Positions 1-12,884 of a DNA stretch of 64,000 nt are shown here, in pieces (position 1 is the stretch's first letter; the number at the start of each line of letters is the position of its first letter). The DNA is taken from NCBI GenBank assembly GCA_037126765.1, contig JBBCBC010000007.1, forward strand, positions 21,585,667 through 21,649,666. The letters run 5' to 3'. The position numbers and the translations under genes were made by a program. This DNA comes from Stenogyne calaminthoides. Taxonomy: Eukaryota; Streptophyta; Magnoliopsida; Lamiales; Lamiaceae. Below the pieces are notes generated by a model. That model saw nothing but the letters and a program-made list of their open reading frames with translations. It made no database searches and was not told the DNA's origin.

Positions 1-250
1 TTCATCGATCATTCAGATCCTAAGGTACTAAAAATGCCGGTGAAGAAGTTCGTCATGGTGAGATAAGATCAACCGAACCATCCGGTTCGGGGAACATCCG
101 AAGTTCCCACGATCGACATCAAGACATGATGAGTCCAACATCACCGAGACTTGTTCTTATCAAGTGGATCATAACTCTGCACCACTCCCAATCGCTAGTA
201 ATGAAATTTTATTAGAAACGGACGATGTTCTCCAAACCGACGCAAATCAG

Positions 251-775
251 AACAGAAGGACCTGGATAACCAGTCATCCAACTGATCTGATAATCGGAGA
301 CCCATCTGATAAAGTTAAAACTAGACATCGTTGGTGAAAGTGTCATGTATTCTTCGCTATCCGTCTATGAAGGAACCAACAACAATAGAGGAAGTTTCTA
401 CAAGACGCAAAAGTCGGATTCTAGCCATGCAGAGAAGCCGAAACGACCGAGAGAAATCAAGTTTGGGAACCGGTAGATGCGGACCAAGTCATCAAGACGT
501 TATTGGCACGAAGTGGGTATTCAAGAACAAGAGAGATGAGAAAAACGTCATCACTAGAAATAAGGCAAGACTTGTTGCTAAGGGGTATTCACAATCAGAA
601 GGAATTGATTATGATGAGACCTTTGCACCAGTCGCCGCCTAGAAGCCATTCGGGTCAATTTTTCGGCATATGCTTCCCTACGAGGGTTCACTTGTGTATC
701 GATGGACGTAAAGAGTGATTTCTTAAACGGGGTACTAGCAGAGGAAGTTTATGTCGAACAACCTCCAGCTGGTTA
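251..775 (+). pseudogene. Copia reverse transcriptase (RVT_2) fragment
   Basis: The translation shows the start of a Ty1/copia reverse transcriptase. It reads GDPSDKVKTR near 311, ERNQVWEP near 450, IGTKWVFKNK near 503, NKARLVAKGYSQSEGIDYDE near 560 and then, after a frameshift near 640, MDVKSDFLNG and EEVYVEQPPAG up to about 775. Several frame changes and stops break it. The catalytic YVDD segment and everything downstream are missing, so this is an inactive N-terminal piece. Sequence upstream of 251 could be the degraded end of integrase, but nothing there is recognisable. Confidence 0.85.
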
Positions 776-1009
776 AGAAACTAATCAGTTCAAGTGAAAT
801 CAGTTGAATTTGGTATCTCAATCGATCGTAAGATCGATCAAGGAACCGATATGAGAAGGTCTTGATCGATTTAAAGTTTATCGATTAAATGGTGATCGTT
901 TAAAGGATTATCGATTAAATATGTTCGGTTATACTTTGTAAGTCGATTAATTTGAAATGCAACAAGATTCACAAGTGGTATTCACAAGATTAAAGCTTAA
1001 AATCGCATA

Positions 1010-1165
1010 AGGATCTGAGAAATTTTTACAACAATGAAATAACATAAATTTTCATTAATAAAGACCCAAGGTCGTTACATTACAAGATACAAGTACAAAA
1101 GGACCGGGGAGGTCAAGACATAAACCCTAAACCCTAAACCCTAAACCTTAACACTAAACCCTCAT
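1010..1165. repeat. Copy of the Tat antisense-gene 3' segment, with telomere-like heptamers
   Basis: The core (TTCATTAATAAAGACCC followed by AGGTCG) also occurs at 25880-25945, 29035-29102 and 30190-30240, all inside the Tat element or its nested insertion. Here it is followed by three CCCTAAA heptamers (1124-1150) and degenerate copies up to 1165. The corresponding place near 25945 has a single such heptamer, so the telomere-like run looks like a local expansion of transposon sequence. Confidence 0.6.
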
Positions 1166-2287
1166 CCTAACCCTTGAAGAAGTGGAGAGAGAGATTTTAA
1201 ATCGATGCTCTCATTTTCCCCCACTTAACAAGGGTGAGAGAGGCTTTAAAAAATCCTAAAAGCCGCTTAGTGGAAGCTAAAACCAAGTGGAGCGACAATG
1301 CCTTGATAGATTTTTTTTTTTAAGCCAGAGCCCTAAGAAAGAGTCGATTGGGCTCTCCATTGTTAAATGGTGAGTTGATATCTGGGCATCATCGATGTTG
1401 TTGTCGATGCGCACTGCACATCAAACTCATGTTCATTTTCGCACCGAGTCTGTTGATGCGGTTACGCTATCTCGATAGACACACAAGGTGCATACGGTTA
1501 GGAGAAGTGTCTTTTCGATTGCGATAAGCGAAACCGCCGCCTCGGTGGTAGAGAAGCAACAACGATTGTATGTGAAATCTTTGATGACGACGAAGACGGT
1601 GATAAGGGACACACGGGGGTTGATTTGAGAAGTCAAATCATTGAAAAAGGGGTAAAGGTGTTTTTGGGAAGTTTCACCGAAATAAGGGTTCACCGTAATG
1701 CGAGGATTTTACAAAGAAGATAAGTATGGTGAATGGGTTATGTTGTGTAAAAACAATTGGTCCAATTTATAGAGACCAAGCAAGGGTGCAAATGCAAATT
1801 CGAGTTCTCAAAACCTTTTAGAGAAATCTGCACCAAAAGGACAGCGTGTAGAAATCACGCGACTGATAATTGGAGAAATCTACGGCGGATTGACATATCG
1901 AGAGATTCAGACGATAATTACGCATGTCAAATCGCGCCAACTTAGGGAATAGAAGCTACTACTCTAGACTAAGTTTTGGCGGTAACACTTATCCCAAGAA
2001 TTGGCTTGATCGAGAAGAATCGATTAGGTCAACTAAAATCTGATTACATACGAAGCTGATCAGATGAGGAAGATCAGCTGAGCTTGAAACTCCAACAAAT
2101 CAGATGCATCAGTCTATGGGAAAAACATAAATATCAGTTGAAGGGGGGAACTTCAACTGATCAAGGAGGATCAGAAGGAAAATCAGACGTATTCAAGGAA
2201 GATCGGTTGAGCTTGAAACTTCAACAAATCAGATGCAAGTGAAGAAGAAGTTAAAAGATCGGTTGGGAAATTTTAAAGGAATACTAA
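1166..2287. other. Copia-derived non-coding stretch
   Basis: No gene is supported. Repeated GATCAG/ATCAGTTGA-like words and a purine run (GAAGGGGGGAAC near 2140) sit shortly before an LTR-like start at 2288, as expected for the 3' untranslated region and polypurine tract of a copia element. Short reading frames here show no recognisable domain. Confidence 0.4.
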
Positions 2288-3919
2288 TGTTGGGAAATTT
2301 TAGTTTTGATTAATTAGGCAAAAACATTATCAACTTGTGTTTTTGAAGATCAAGTGAAATCAACAAGTGAAATCAACATGGAAATCAAGTGGTATTGATC
2401 GAGATCGAATGAGTTAATATCGTTAATCGATGAGTCAGGCAAAATCGAAGAGAAGTGACTAAGCCTTTCTTTTCTCTTGTTCTTTGCTTATTTATCAAGA
2501 GCTTAAACCGTCGCATCGGAAGAAGATCGTAAGATATTATTCGACCTTTATACCCATTATCCTGGTCAAGGACGTATTCCTAAAAATCATTTAATGCGGA
2601 CGTGGGGAACATGTATTAAGATCGCTACTAAATGTGCTTTTAAATCCAAAAGGTTTCAAGTCAGACGAATCGAACGCCATCGATTTTTCGACTGAGGGTC
2701 GACCTACGATCAAAACCGCTTAAGAAGTCGGTGAAGGCGTTCAATCTTTTCAAAGCAAGGTTGATCTTCAAAATCTTGATTCTTCTTTTTTCCTCCTCGT
2801 CCTTTATAAAGATCATCAAAAAACCATACCAAGAGTTTTCCATTTCACAAACTTGCAAGAAATACATATATATCCAAAAGTGTTTCTTTGAAAACTCCAG
2901 AGATTTTTTGAGGCTAAAACAAATGTGATTCAAACCAAAACAAACCTTTTTGATAGGATAAGTTTTCAAAATCATCTTCCAAAAAGGCAATCCCGTAATT
3001 TATGTTTATTTGATGTATTGTTGGTTAAGTTTTTAAATCCATTGATCTTAAATGTTTTTATCTTGTGTTATGCTTTATTGTTTCTTGGTTTTATATGATA
3101 TGTGATGTTCGACGTGCAAATATATATATGCACAACTTTGTTCAAAAAGGTCCATTTGTTTTTCAATGTGGATTTACGGAATGGGAACCATCAATTGTAT
3201 CGAGCGGGAGTTCAAACGGAAACAACTTTTCAAAGTGACCACCGAATCGATCTTTTTAATCAAAAAGATCTGGATGTAAAGTTCATATATATTTTAATAT
3301 CGTCATTATCAAAAAGGGGATGGGATATTTTAGTTTTGGAGGTGCTAAAACATTATCAACTTGTGTTTTTGAAGCTAATCTACGGATAACAAGCCCTTGA
3401 GAAACGAAATTTGATCGAGATCGCCATCGCAATCCAACCGAATGATGAGATAGATGAGCAGTTAAGAATTCCAAAATAAGAAGAATTTAAGAGGATACCC
3501 GATCGACGATCTAAAATGAAACCGCATAAATCGAAAAGAAGATGACCGGAAGATCGAGAGAAGGTTACAAATCGGAAGAGAATCAATGGAGAAGAAATCG
3601 ATCGATGAATGATGATATAATCGGCGTGATTGAGACGGAACTTAAACCGATATGCTAACCTAAATATTACTGAAAAGGATAAACCGATATGACTCGATTC
3701 ATATGAGGAGAACGAAGATGAAATCGATCGAGAGAAGAAACTGATTCGGAGAGGCCGACAAACATCATACGCCGAGTTTTGTCGTCGCCAATGCTCAAGA
3801 GGAATATCACTGATTGTTGTTCGACATATTGTCAAAAACAAATTATGGGGATCAAGAATTCAGTCGTTAGAATCTCTTGGACATCCCAGCCGAAAATTAA
3901 CCTCCAAAGAATGGTATGG

Positions 3920-4481
3920 ATTTGAAATAATTGATGAAGCCAAAATTATCACGGGTACAGAGCAAGGCCTTATATTCAAGCCTTCCCAAGAACATGAGCA
4001 AGAAATACACATATATCCAAAAGTGTTCTACCCTAGATCTAAGCACAAAATGCCATATCCTAAGCTTAGAGAGATTTTCCCATCCCAATTGATTGAGGCT
4101 AAAACAAATGTAAAGGGAAAATCTCACCCTAGTTGAAACCAAACAAATATCGGTTTGATAGGATAGAAAGATTAGATAAACATCTAACAAAGGTTGTGAG
4201 GGTGATAAGTCCCGCGAAAGTGTAAACCGTAAACATCTATCGAATGGGAGGGTCGGCAATCCCGTGAGGGTGATAAGTCCCGTTGGTTAAGTTGGTGCCC
4301 CATGAAGGGAAGAGTGGATAAGGCCTCGAACCACTATAAATCTTGTGTGCCTTTTCTTTGGCCTCTCAGACGATGATACGCAAAAAAATTGCCAACCCTC
4401 ACCCCAAAGTCAAAGAAAACGTTTTGCTTCCATGGCGTGCAAATGGGTTTTCAAAACGGGACCATCAATTGATTAGGAAAT
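3920..4481 (+). repeat. SIRE-like LTR fragment A
   Basis: This contains the LTR landmarks ACCACTATAAATCTTGTGTG (4331) and GGTTAAGTTGGTGCCCC, which also occur in the long LTR at 9655-9740. The motif GTGAGGGTGATAAGTCCCG appears twice in this fragment and twice in fragment B, so it is an internal expansion absent from the long LTR. Confidence 0.6.
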
Positions 4482-5199
4482 TGTTGGGATATTTTAGTTT
4501 TGATTAATTAAAAACATTATCAACGTTTTTGATGCCCCAAAAGAAGAAGAGAAGAAGGAGGGGGGAAGGCAAGTAGAGAAGAGGCCGAAGAAGGCGACGA
4601 AGCCTCCATGACTCGATGCTTGAAGATGAGTCGATGAAGAAAGAGCGCCAGATCATAATGATTATAAACACAAAATCAAAGTGACAAATCAGACGGGCAG
4701 ATTCGCCGAGCTCGCGAGATCATTGAAGACGAAGAAGCGACGATCGATCTCCTTCTAACCTCAAGCTCGAGCCGATTCACCACCGATGCTATAATCGATC
4801 TCGATTATACGATCAAAGTAGAAGAAATAATGGAGAACCGAAAGCATGTCTCTCCTATTCTTCCACTGCTCGATGACAGGCCCTCGTTAACTGAGGGTCG
4901 ATTAATCGAAGACGGAAGAACCCGAACTCAATACCGAGTGTGGAACCGACAAAGGTCCGATCAAGAGAAGTCACCAAGGCTTAGATAGAATCAAGACTCA
5001 AAGAACTGAATGATTCCAAGGCGAGGAATCAAGAATATAGTCGTTAGAATCACCGACGTGGACCAATGAGAGGAAGACAACCCGCCTGGAAAAGCGCAGA
5101 AACCTCTGAGAGAATAGTATGGATTTGAATGTGATTCTCTCCAATCCGGTAACATTCAAATCCACACTATAAATACAAGTTCTTCCTTCATTATCAAGT

Positions 5200-5775
5200 G
5201 TGGAGAAGATGCAAAAGACGCCTGAGCCAAGAGCCTTATATTCAAGCCTTCCCACCATAGAACCAGAGCAAAAATCATATATCCAAAAAAGTGTTCTACC
5301 CTAGATCTAAGCACAAAATGCCATATCCTAAGAGAGATTTTCCCATCCTTAGATTGAGGTTAAACAAAATGTAAGGAAAATCTCACCCTAGTTGAAACCA
5401 AACAAACCTTACCCAAATCGGTTTGATAGATAAGTTTGTAGGTTTCGATAAACATCTAAGCAATCCCGAAATAATTATTGGCAATCCCGTGAGGGTGATA
5501 AGTCCCGTTTGAGTGTGAACTCGGTAAACATCTACAATGAAAGGAAATCCCGTGAGGGTGATAAGTCCCGGGATCCCCATGAAGGAAAGTGGATGTAGGG
5601 ACGAGTCAAACCACTATAAATCTTGTGTGCCTTTTTGCTTTGATTAATCGCTCACAACCACATGAGCTAAAACGCAAAAATTGAATCACTCTGCCCTCAC
5701 CCCAGATTTTTTATAACCGGAAACGTTTTGCTTCCGACGCACGCGCAAATGGGTTTTCAAAACGGGACCATCAAC
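5200..5775 (+). repeat. SIRE-like LTR fragment B
   Basis: This is a second copy of the stretch at 3920-4481. It shares CCTTATATTCAAGCCTTCCC, GTTCTACCCTAGATCTAAGC, the GTGAGGGTGATAAGTCCCG motif twice, and the CACTATAAATCTTGTGTGCC block. It ends with a GGGTTTTCAAAACGGGACC motif like fragment A. Confidence 0.6.
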
Positions 5776-6941
5776 TAAGATCAAGATGAAATCAACAAGT
5801 GAAATCAACATGGACAAGTGGTATTGACCGATTACAATATCGATCAAGTGATACGCCTTTTTTTTCTCTTGTTCTTTGCTTATTTATCCGGATCTTATCG
5901 ATATTCATGACCAACCATTATCCTTCGGACGTATTCCAAAAATCATTTAATGCGGACGGGGAACATGTATTAACTGCTACTAAATGTGCTTTTAAATCAA
6001 AAGGTTTTCAAACGTCTTTTCGACCCTACGATCAAAAACCGCTTTCTGGAGAGAATCTTTTCAAACGGTTGATCTTCAAAATCTTGTCTTCTTTTTTCCT
6101 CCTCGTTTTATAAAGATCATCAAAAAACCATTGAGTTTTCCATTTCGATTTATTCGATCAAACTTCTCGATTCAAAGTGTTCAAGTTTCAAAATCATCTT
6201 TCCAAAAAAAGCGAGAATCTGGTAATTTATGTTTATTTGATGTATTCTTTTTAAATCCATTGATCTTAAATGTTTTTATCAAAGTTATGCTTTATTGTTT
6301 CTTGGTTTCCGCATATGTGATGTTCTTATATATATATGCACAACTTTAATCGGGTCCATCCCTTTGTAGATGGCCACCCACGGAATGGGAAAGATAATGT
6401 GCAATTATGCGGGGCTGCAACAAAGATTGTGGATGATAAACAATTCAATATCACTTTCAGATCCGAATCCATGGAGGTTCGACAAGCTAGAAGCGGGCCT
6501 TGAATGTAAAGAAACAAGGTATGAACAAATTCCTAAGGAATTTAAAAGTGGATCTGGACGTTCGGGAAATGAACCGCTCATGGAATGGAGAAGAAAGACC
6601 GATGAATGATGATATAATCGAAGATTCAAAAAACGGATCTCGCTTTGCTCATTCTGAGGAGAACAAACTCGAAGAGAGCTCTTCGAGAGAGGGCGACAAA
6701 CATCATACGTCAGGTTTTGTCGCCAATGCTCAAGAGGAAATACCGATTGTTGTTTGACATATTGTCAAAAAACAATTATGGGGATTCATTCGATGACTTG
6801 ATGCTCTTACATCCCTCACTACTCAATTTTTGATCAAACCAAAAAAAGGGGGAAGAACATGAGAAATGAGAAACCAACTGTGTATATAAGAGAAAGGACA
6901 TCTCAACAAAATTACGAAGATCGATAATGGGAACAGTTGGA

Positions 6942-8745
6942 AAAGATGTCCAAAGAGCAGACCATCTTTGGGCCACCAGACGATGATATCGCCAAAAATT
7001 CAAAGAAAGAAAAAGCGGAAAAAATGAAAAAAAGAAAAGAAAAAAAGCTGGTGAAGGCCTGGGAGAAATCGAAGAAGAAGAAGTCCATGACGATGCTTGA
7101 AGATGAATGAAGAAAGAGGCTAGAAAATCAAAAATCGTGACAAACCTAAGGCGGGCTTCCAAAGAAGAGTTGATGAGATCAATCGAGTGATTCAAAACTA
7201 ATGGTCAGAAAGCACATGCTAAGAAATTTGAGGAATGGAATAAGATCGAACCTGAATGGCCTACGGATGCCTTTGTTCTTAATCTTGTTCCACAAGAAGA
7301 ATCTCGAGATGAAGAATTCTCAACGGGTTAGAAAATAAAATTGGAGTTTTCCAAGTATCATAAGGAAAATGGAGATCCAAGCTTATCAATGTAAAAAATA
7401 ACTCGCCAAGAGTATGATCGATTGGAATACTCAAAGAAGGCGGATGGCTCATTTGATGACGCGGCATTTTAAAGATTCTATTTTGACATCAGGCGGATGA
7501 CATCATGAAGGATGTAACGCGATGATAGTGGAGCCGATCCTCACCAACCAGATCAAAAGATGTCAAATGGAAACCCAACATTCCATTTTCAACGTATCCT
7601 CAGAGATCAAAGAGAGAAGAAGTTGAGGGACGAAGCGATCAAAAGGTGAATCAAAGAAATACGGGATCAAAAGGAATTGTTCTTGGGGCAATCAAACGGT
7701 TTTTTTTGATGTAACATGTAATCAACATTCTTTAATGATAAACAAAGTTTATTCACGACAATCCTAGAAGACAAAGTCTCATTTCTTCATGGATTATAAG
7801 CTCTTAAGCTAATATCGAAGATTCAAAATTTTTATCAAACTCAATTTGGTTGGTTTCTCAAAGTGTTTTGGTTTCATCAAAAGGGGAAATTTTTGGGAAA
7901 TTTAAAGTTTTGATGACGAATGAGAAAAGTTCCAAAAACACATGTGATAAAAGATGTCCAAAGAGCAGATAAATAAGAAGCCCGAAAAAAATTCAAGAAG
8001 AAAGAAGGAGAAAAAAAAAAAAAAGAATAAAAAATCAAGAAGAAGTTCGGATCGAGAGTGAAGAAAGGAAGGGCTAGAAGGAGCGTAACCTAAAATGCAA
8101 AGAGTTGATGAGATCATCCCAAAAAACCGATGACATGCTAAGAAATTTGAGGAATGGAATAAGATCAGGAGTGAATGACACGGATGCCTTTGTTCTTAAT
8201 CTTGTTCCACAAGAAGAATCTCCCGATGAAGAATTCCTCAAAAGGAAAATAAATACCCGGATTTTTTCAAGTATCCGGAAAATGAGGCCAAGCTTATCAA
8301 TGTAAAAATAACTCGCCAAGATATGATCTGTTGGAATACTCGAAGAAGTCAGATGGCTCATTTGATGATGATGGCATTTTAAAGATTCTATTTTGATACA
8401 CGTAAAGATCCGATGAAGATGTCAAATGGAAACTTTATCGATTTTCAACGACCTCAAGATCAAAAGAGATGCGAAGGATACAAGCCTAAAGAGTGAAGAA
8501 TCGAAGACTACTCGGGATCACCGTTCTTATTTTCAAACTTTTTGATGTAACATGTAATCAACATTCTTTAATGAGAAAAGTTTATTTTCGATCCTAAGAC
8601 AAAGTCTCATTGTCTTACGATTATATGCTCTTAACCTGTTCTATTATTTTTTATCAACGTATTTGGTTTCTCAAAGTGTTTTGTTTTTCAAAATTGTTGG
8701 GAAATTTATAGTTTTGATGAAAGTTCCAAAAACACATGTAATAGA
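6942..8745 (+). repeat. Direct tandem duplication, about 1006 and 798 bp
   Basis: Unit 1 (6942-7947) and unit 2 (7948-8745) both begin AAAGATGTCCAAAGAGCAGA. They share GATGCCTTTGTTCTTAATC, GATGTAACATGTAATCAAC and ACAAAGTCTCAT, and end in the first about 50 bases of the LTR (AAAGTTCCAAAAACACATGT). The junction lies a few dozen bases inside an LTR start, so unequal exchange or template switching at that point is a reasonable explanation. Confidence 0.7.
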
Positions 8746-10117
8746 ATCGGACAATTGGTATCGATGTTTATAACGCTATAGGAGACCGAGTTGATAATGA
8801 TTGTATAGAACAACCGATGAAATAGATAGGTCACATATCCAATATGTAAGAATCTGAAGACTCAAAGGACACGATATGATCGAATCTTAGAAAAGAAGCG
8901 AAGATCGGATAGATCGATCTAGTCGGATTTGATAAAGCTCAAACTCGGGATACTTGAAGATCGGATGACTTCGGAAGATCGGACCGGAAGACCTACAAGT
9001 AGTCCGCTAGTTGAATAAGTCAACGCTTTTGAAGACTCTATCATGATCGATTCGATCGGTCACCACTGTGTGAAATCGATGTTTCACCTAATCATACGTC
9101 TCAAACAAGAAGAATGTCAAGCGTAGTTGGAAGAACAACCTTTGAAAAAGTATAGCGCTATCCAATAAGAACAAATTGATCTCCAACGGCTATTTGATTT
9201 CAAGGTCTATAAATATGGGATCACACTTTTGACCATGTCGAGTGCTTCGTCACATCAAAAAAAATACCAAATATAACGAAATTCAAATTGCTCTCCAACG
9301 GCTATTTGAACAATCTATAAATATGGGAAGCTTGAGTCAAGCTAATATCAAATTTCAAGCTAATATCAAAAGCACAAGAACACGAACAAGAAGATTAATT
9401 TTTATTAAGTGTTCATCTCATAAGTTCTTAGCATAGAAATCTTTTCATCTAGTTGTTAGTCGCTTTTATTATCAAAAGAAAAGATTTCATAGTTGGAACC
9501 AAAACAATCTTACCCAAACCCCCAAGTTAGGTTAAGTTGTTTAGCAAGATTTCGGACTAGGGTTTCTAGTTCGATCTCCAGGATCGGTTGAGTGTGAACT
9601 CCTTAAACATCTAGTTGGTGTCTTGTGTTGGACTTACACATAAAACAAAGTCCAGTTGGTTAAGTAGGTGCCCCTTGTGATAGGGAAGAGTGGGCGTAGG
9701 ATCGGGTTTGTCCGAACCACTATAAATCTTGTGTGCCTTTATTGCCTTGATTAGCGATTACAATCGCACACAACCTTTAAAAGCGCATACATATTCCAAG
9801 TTGAGATCGGTTAGCACCAAGCTTCGATCCGATCAAACTTGACACTTGATCAACTCGATTAAAAGATTAACTTTGGAATCTGATTTATCAAACTGGTTTT
9901 TCACACGGGTAAAACTTAAGCTTCCGCACACATCAATTAAACTGATAGTTACCTAACTGATCTGTCTTCAAGCGTCAATAAGTTGGTTATCACCCAAACC
10001 GATTCACTCACACTCGATCAAAGTTACCGCCGCCTTCTCACCGATTTGCTCAAAAGTTTTAAGTCTATTCACCCCTCCCTCTAGAACACGCCTCACAAAA
10101 CCCGTTCGGGACCTACA
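8695..10117 (+). mobile_element. SIRE-like copia LTR
   Basis: A 1423-bp LTR runs from TGTTGGGAAATT to CGGGACCTACA. A TATA-like CTATAAATATGGG near 9210 could be its promoter. The right two thirds occur in reverse complement at 42537-43484, including the same terminus and the block around CACTATAAATCTTGTGTGCC. CACTA sequence follows directly at 10118, so the copia element probably inserted into, or was joined to, that CACTA element. Confidence 0.7.
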
Positions 10118-10139
10118 CCCTCTCCTACTACCGCCGCTG

Positions 10140-10456
10140 CCCTCTCCTACCGCCCCCGCCGTCGCCATCCTCCCCTACCGCCCCCGCCGTCGCCGCCTTC
10201 CTCCTCCATATATATATAGGTATTTTTTTATATATATATGTATATATGTATATATATTTTAATTAATATATATATATATATGTGTGTGTGTGTGTTTGGG
10301 ATTAATGTTTCCATGATATCATTCTGTTTATAGTTTCACGAAGATATGGACCCAAATGTTGTTATTCTCTATACGAAAATAATGACTATCATTTTTTGAA
10401 TTGTTTGTACAATTTTCTGAAAATATTTGAATATATAGTTTTTTTTTCTAAATCTA

Positions 10457-10503
<47 letters not shown>

Positions 10504-10527
10504 TTGTGTTTATATATATGTTTGAGA

Positions 10528-10566
<39 letters not shown>

Positions 10567-10870
10567 TGGGATTAATTATTGTTAGGATATATATATGTTT
10601 GAGATTAATTGTTAGGATATATATAGCTAATTTGTTATGATTAATTGTTGTTAGTGTGGGATTAATGTTAATTTAATTATATTTTTGTTATTAGTAGCTT
10701 GGATTAATTGTTGTTAGTGGCTTGAATGAATTTTTGTTAGTGTTAGAAATGAACATTTTGTTAGAGATGAATAATGCACTTAAGGTGTTTGATAATATGC
10801 TTGTGTGAGGATTTAAGCATAAATTAGAATTAATACATTAGGATATATATTGTCTTGAGAAGTAACAAAA
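10140..10870. repeat. CACTA leader: CCGCCG tract, (TA)n microsatellites and leader module
   Basis: A pyrimidine-rich CCGCCGTCGCC tract (10140-10205) precedes TA microsatellites at about 10459-10500 and 10530-10563. A module beginning GCACTTAAGGTGTTTGATAA (about 10776-10850) is repeated in the leader of CACTA element 2 near 16999, 17139 and 17402. No gene is seen here. Confidence 0.7.
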
Positions 10871-11091
10871 ATTGTGAATGAGTGAAAAATTGGAAGGATT
10901 TCAAAATTAGAAAATTAAAATGAATGTAGATTAAGTATGGTTAGGTATGCTTTTAGGTTTAATACTTTAAGATAATTGTCTTGAGAAGCAGTCTTCATAT
11001 TGTCTTTCCTATAGGCATCTCTAGTTCCTATAGTTTATTATATTGTTTATTTTTTGTTTATTAAATGTTGTTTCTTCTGCTTTACAGGATC

Positions 11092-12850
11092 ATGTCTCGT
11101 TTGCCATATCCCGGAGATGATGGAGATGATGATGGATATTCTGATGACTTGAGAGAGTGTGACACTGATGCTCCCACCACCACTAGCAGCTCCGGGGAGA
11201 AGCGCACTCGGGGTATAGTCACCATGTCATCTATTAAGAGAGCTCGTAGCAAGGGGAAAACACTTCAGGTAATTTTATTACAATTGAACAGTTTGAAATC
11301 GATAAATATATTGATTGAACGTTGAACCTAATTAAATACTATGTTATTTCAGTTATCGTTCAATGAGTTTGGACATGCAATAGGAAAAGAGAGTGAGTCG
11401 TTGTCCTTCTACATTGGAGCTGCAGTCAGGAGCGTGATCCCTATCGTGCTGCCAGCCAAGGACTGGCGTAGCCCCAAACTGACTCCTTTGAAGGAAAGAT
11501 TATGGGATGAGCTTACGGTATGTTAATTATATATTTATTGAAAGTTGTAGTATGACCCTTAAATTTACTAAATTGTTATGTTATATGCGTATAGACTACA
11601 TTCAGAGGTCTTGACCTCACAAAGAAGAAGTAAATATTGTCACAAGCTAGAGTAATGGCCAAGAATTTCCGGACTTGGTTGAGAAGTAACACACGAGATC
11701 CGGAAACTGGTCTTTACTCGGCTAGTCCACCTCCGGCGTATCAGAATAGCCCTATGGTGGCTCCATACTGGGAGGAGTTTGTGAGTAGAGCTATGGAGGA
11801 TGATTTCCAGGTAAAATTGATCAATGCCATTTCCTCAATTTCTAATGCCCTAAGTTTTTCAGTGTTTATCATATTTCTATTATACTGTAGAATCGAAGTA
11901 ATAAAAATCGCGATCAAGCCAAATCGATGGAGGCGCGATATCGTGGATCGAACAAAGGTTATGCACGAATAAGAGAAAATATGGTGAGATCAAAATCCTA
12001 ACTTTTAATTTTTTTTATATATTCACTTTTAATATATCTAATAAAGGGACACGTTCATCACTATCGTAGAAAGAAAGAAGAAAAACTGGAGAGAGTGAGC
12101 CAATTGTCACCCGTTTCGACTTATTTCAGACTACCAGAAAGGGTCGAGATGGGAATATTCACGATCCCAGTGCACAACGCATCATCGAAGAAGTGATAAT
12201 CTATCCATTAATTTATCTTTCAATTACAAACTATTATTTATAAACAAATAATTAAATAATAATCTTTTGTTTTTGTGATTCAGGAGCGTCTATCTCAGAC
12301 CATGACGCCCGACGACATCCGCATGTTCGGCCCTGATGATCTGTTTGGATGGGCTATGGGTCGCCAGGAGCATCCCGGCAGCTTACGGAGTGTCGAATAT
12401 GGCGTGACGAAGACATCTTTAGCAATGGCACCTGGTCTTCAAGCCATGAATATGGTGGGTATACTAACGGAACAGGTTGCCAAGTTGTCTAAAGATGTGG
12501 AACGTTTGAGGTCCGAGAGAAGAACGAGCCACGGAATGTCGTCGAGTGGAGCAAGCTGTGAACATAGTGTCACTAATGCTATGTTTTCAGCTAACCCTAG
12601 GGACGACTTTATTGAGGCACTTCAAAACATCTCCCAGATATCAGATATGCATGTCTCACATTTGTTTTAATTAAAGACTAGTGTATTAAAATTTTCTAAC
12701 TAAATATCTTATTCGAACAGCCAACGACCTTTTGCTACCTTTATTTGGAGGATCCCGATCGGTTGGTGGCCACAGGCTCGTTGCACAGCTCCCATGGAAT
12801 GATTCATGGTCATCCCATTACTCATGGTTTCGTGAGGGTCACACTCGATG
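11092..12850 (+). pseudogene. CACTA Transposase_24-type gene, copy 1
   Basis: The spliced translation resembles the plant En/Spm Transposase_24 family (second, TNPA-like gene of CACTA elements). Exons read by splice sites are 11092-11268, 11353-11517, 11595-11810, 11891-11983, 12047-12192, 12284-12637 and 12721-about 12850. Recognisable parts are an acidic PGDDGDDDG start, EKRTRGIVTMSSIKRARSKG, the VMAKNFRTWLR region, SPPPAYQNSPMVAPYWEEF and EPIVTRFDLFQTTRKGRDG, followed by a coiled-coil-like stretch. The donor after 12637 is AT instead of the GT kept in copy 2. The reading frame stops making sense after VRVTLD at about 12850, where the sequence jumps to 3' subterminal repeats, so the end is deleted. 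Confidence 0.8.
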
Positions 12851-12884
12851 TAAAATATAAACGAAATTAAAAAAAAAATTAACT

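Larger units (their letters stand above)
2288..6790. repeat. Large imperfect duplication of copia non-coding DNA
   Basis: Sequence from about 2330 to 3850 is repeated, with many small indels, from about 5760 to 6790. Shared landmarks include ATCATTTAATGCGGAC (2590 and 5943), GCACAACTTT after a run of ATs (3130 and 6340), GATGAATGATGATATAATCG (3605 and 6601) and CATATTGTCAAAAA (3826 and 6757). LTR-derived stretches lie between the copies. No intact gene is present. Confidence 0.65.
1..10117 (+). mobile_element. Scrambled SIRE-type Ty1/copia region
   Basis: A copia reverse transcriptase relic at the left edge is followed by about 9 kb of non-coding DNA. That DNA repeatedly restarts with an LTR-like beginning (TGTTGGGAAATTT-type) near 2288, 3321, 4482, 7891 and 8695. 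Only the last start leads into a long LTR, which ends at 10117. Blocks from 2330-3850 recur at 5760-6790, and 6942-7947 recurs at 7948-8745, so the region is a rearranged array and not one intact element. No gag, protease or integrase was recognised. The RT motif style (ERNQVW, GTKWVFKNK) and the long LTR fit the Maximus/SIRE lineage; that assignment is inference. Confidence 0.7.

Noticed and set aside
1124..1165. CCCTAAA repeats as a chromosome end or ancient telomere fusion
   Set aside because: Only three perfect units lie in a retroelement-derived block, and a related block at 25945 already has one unit.
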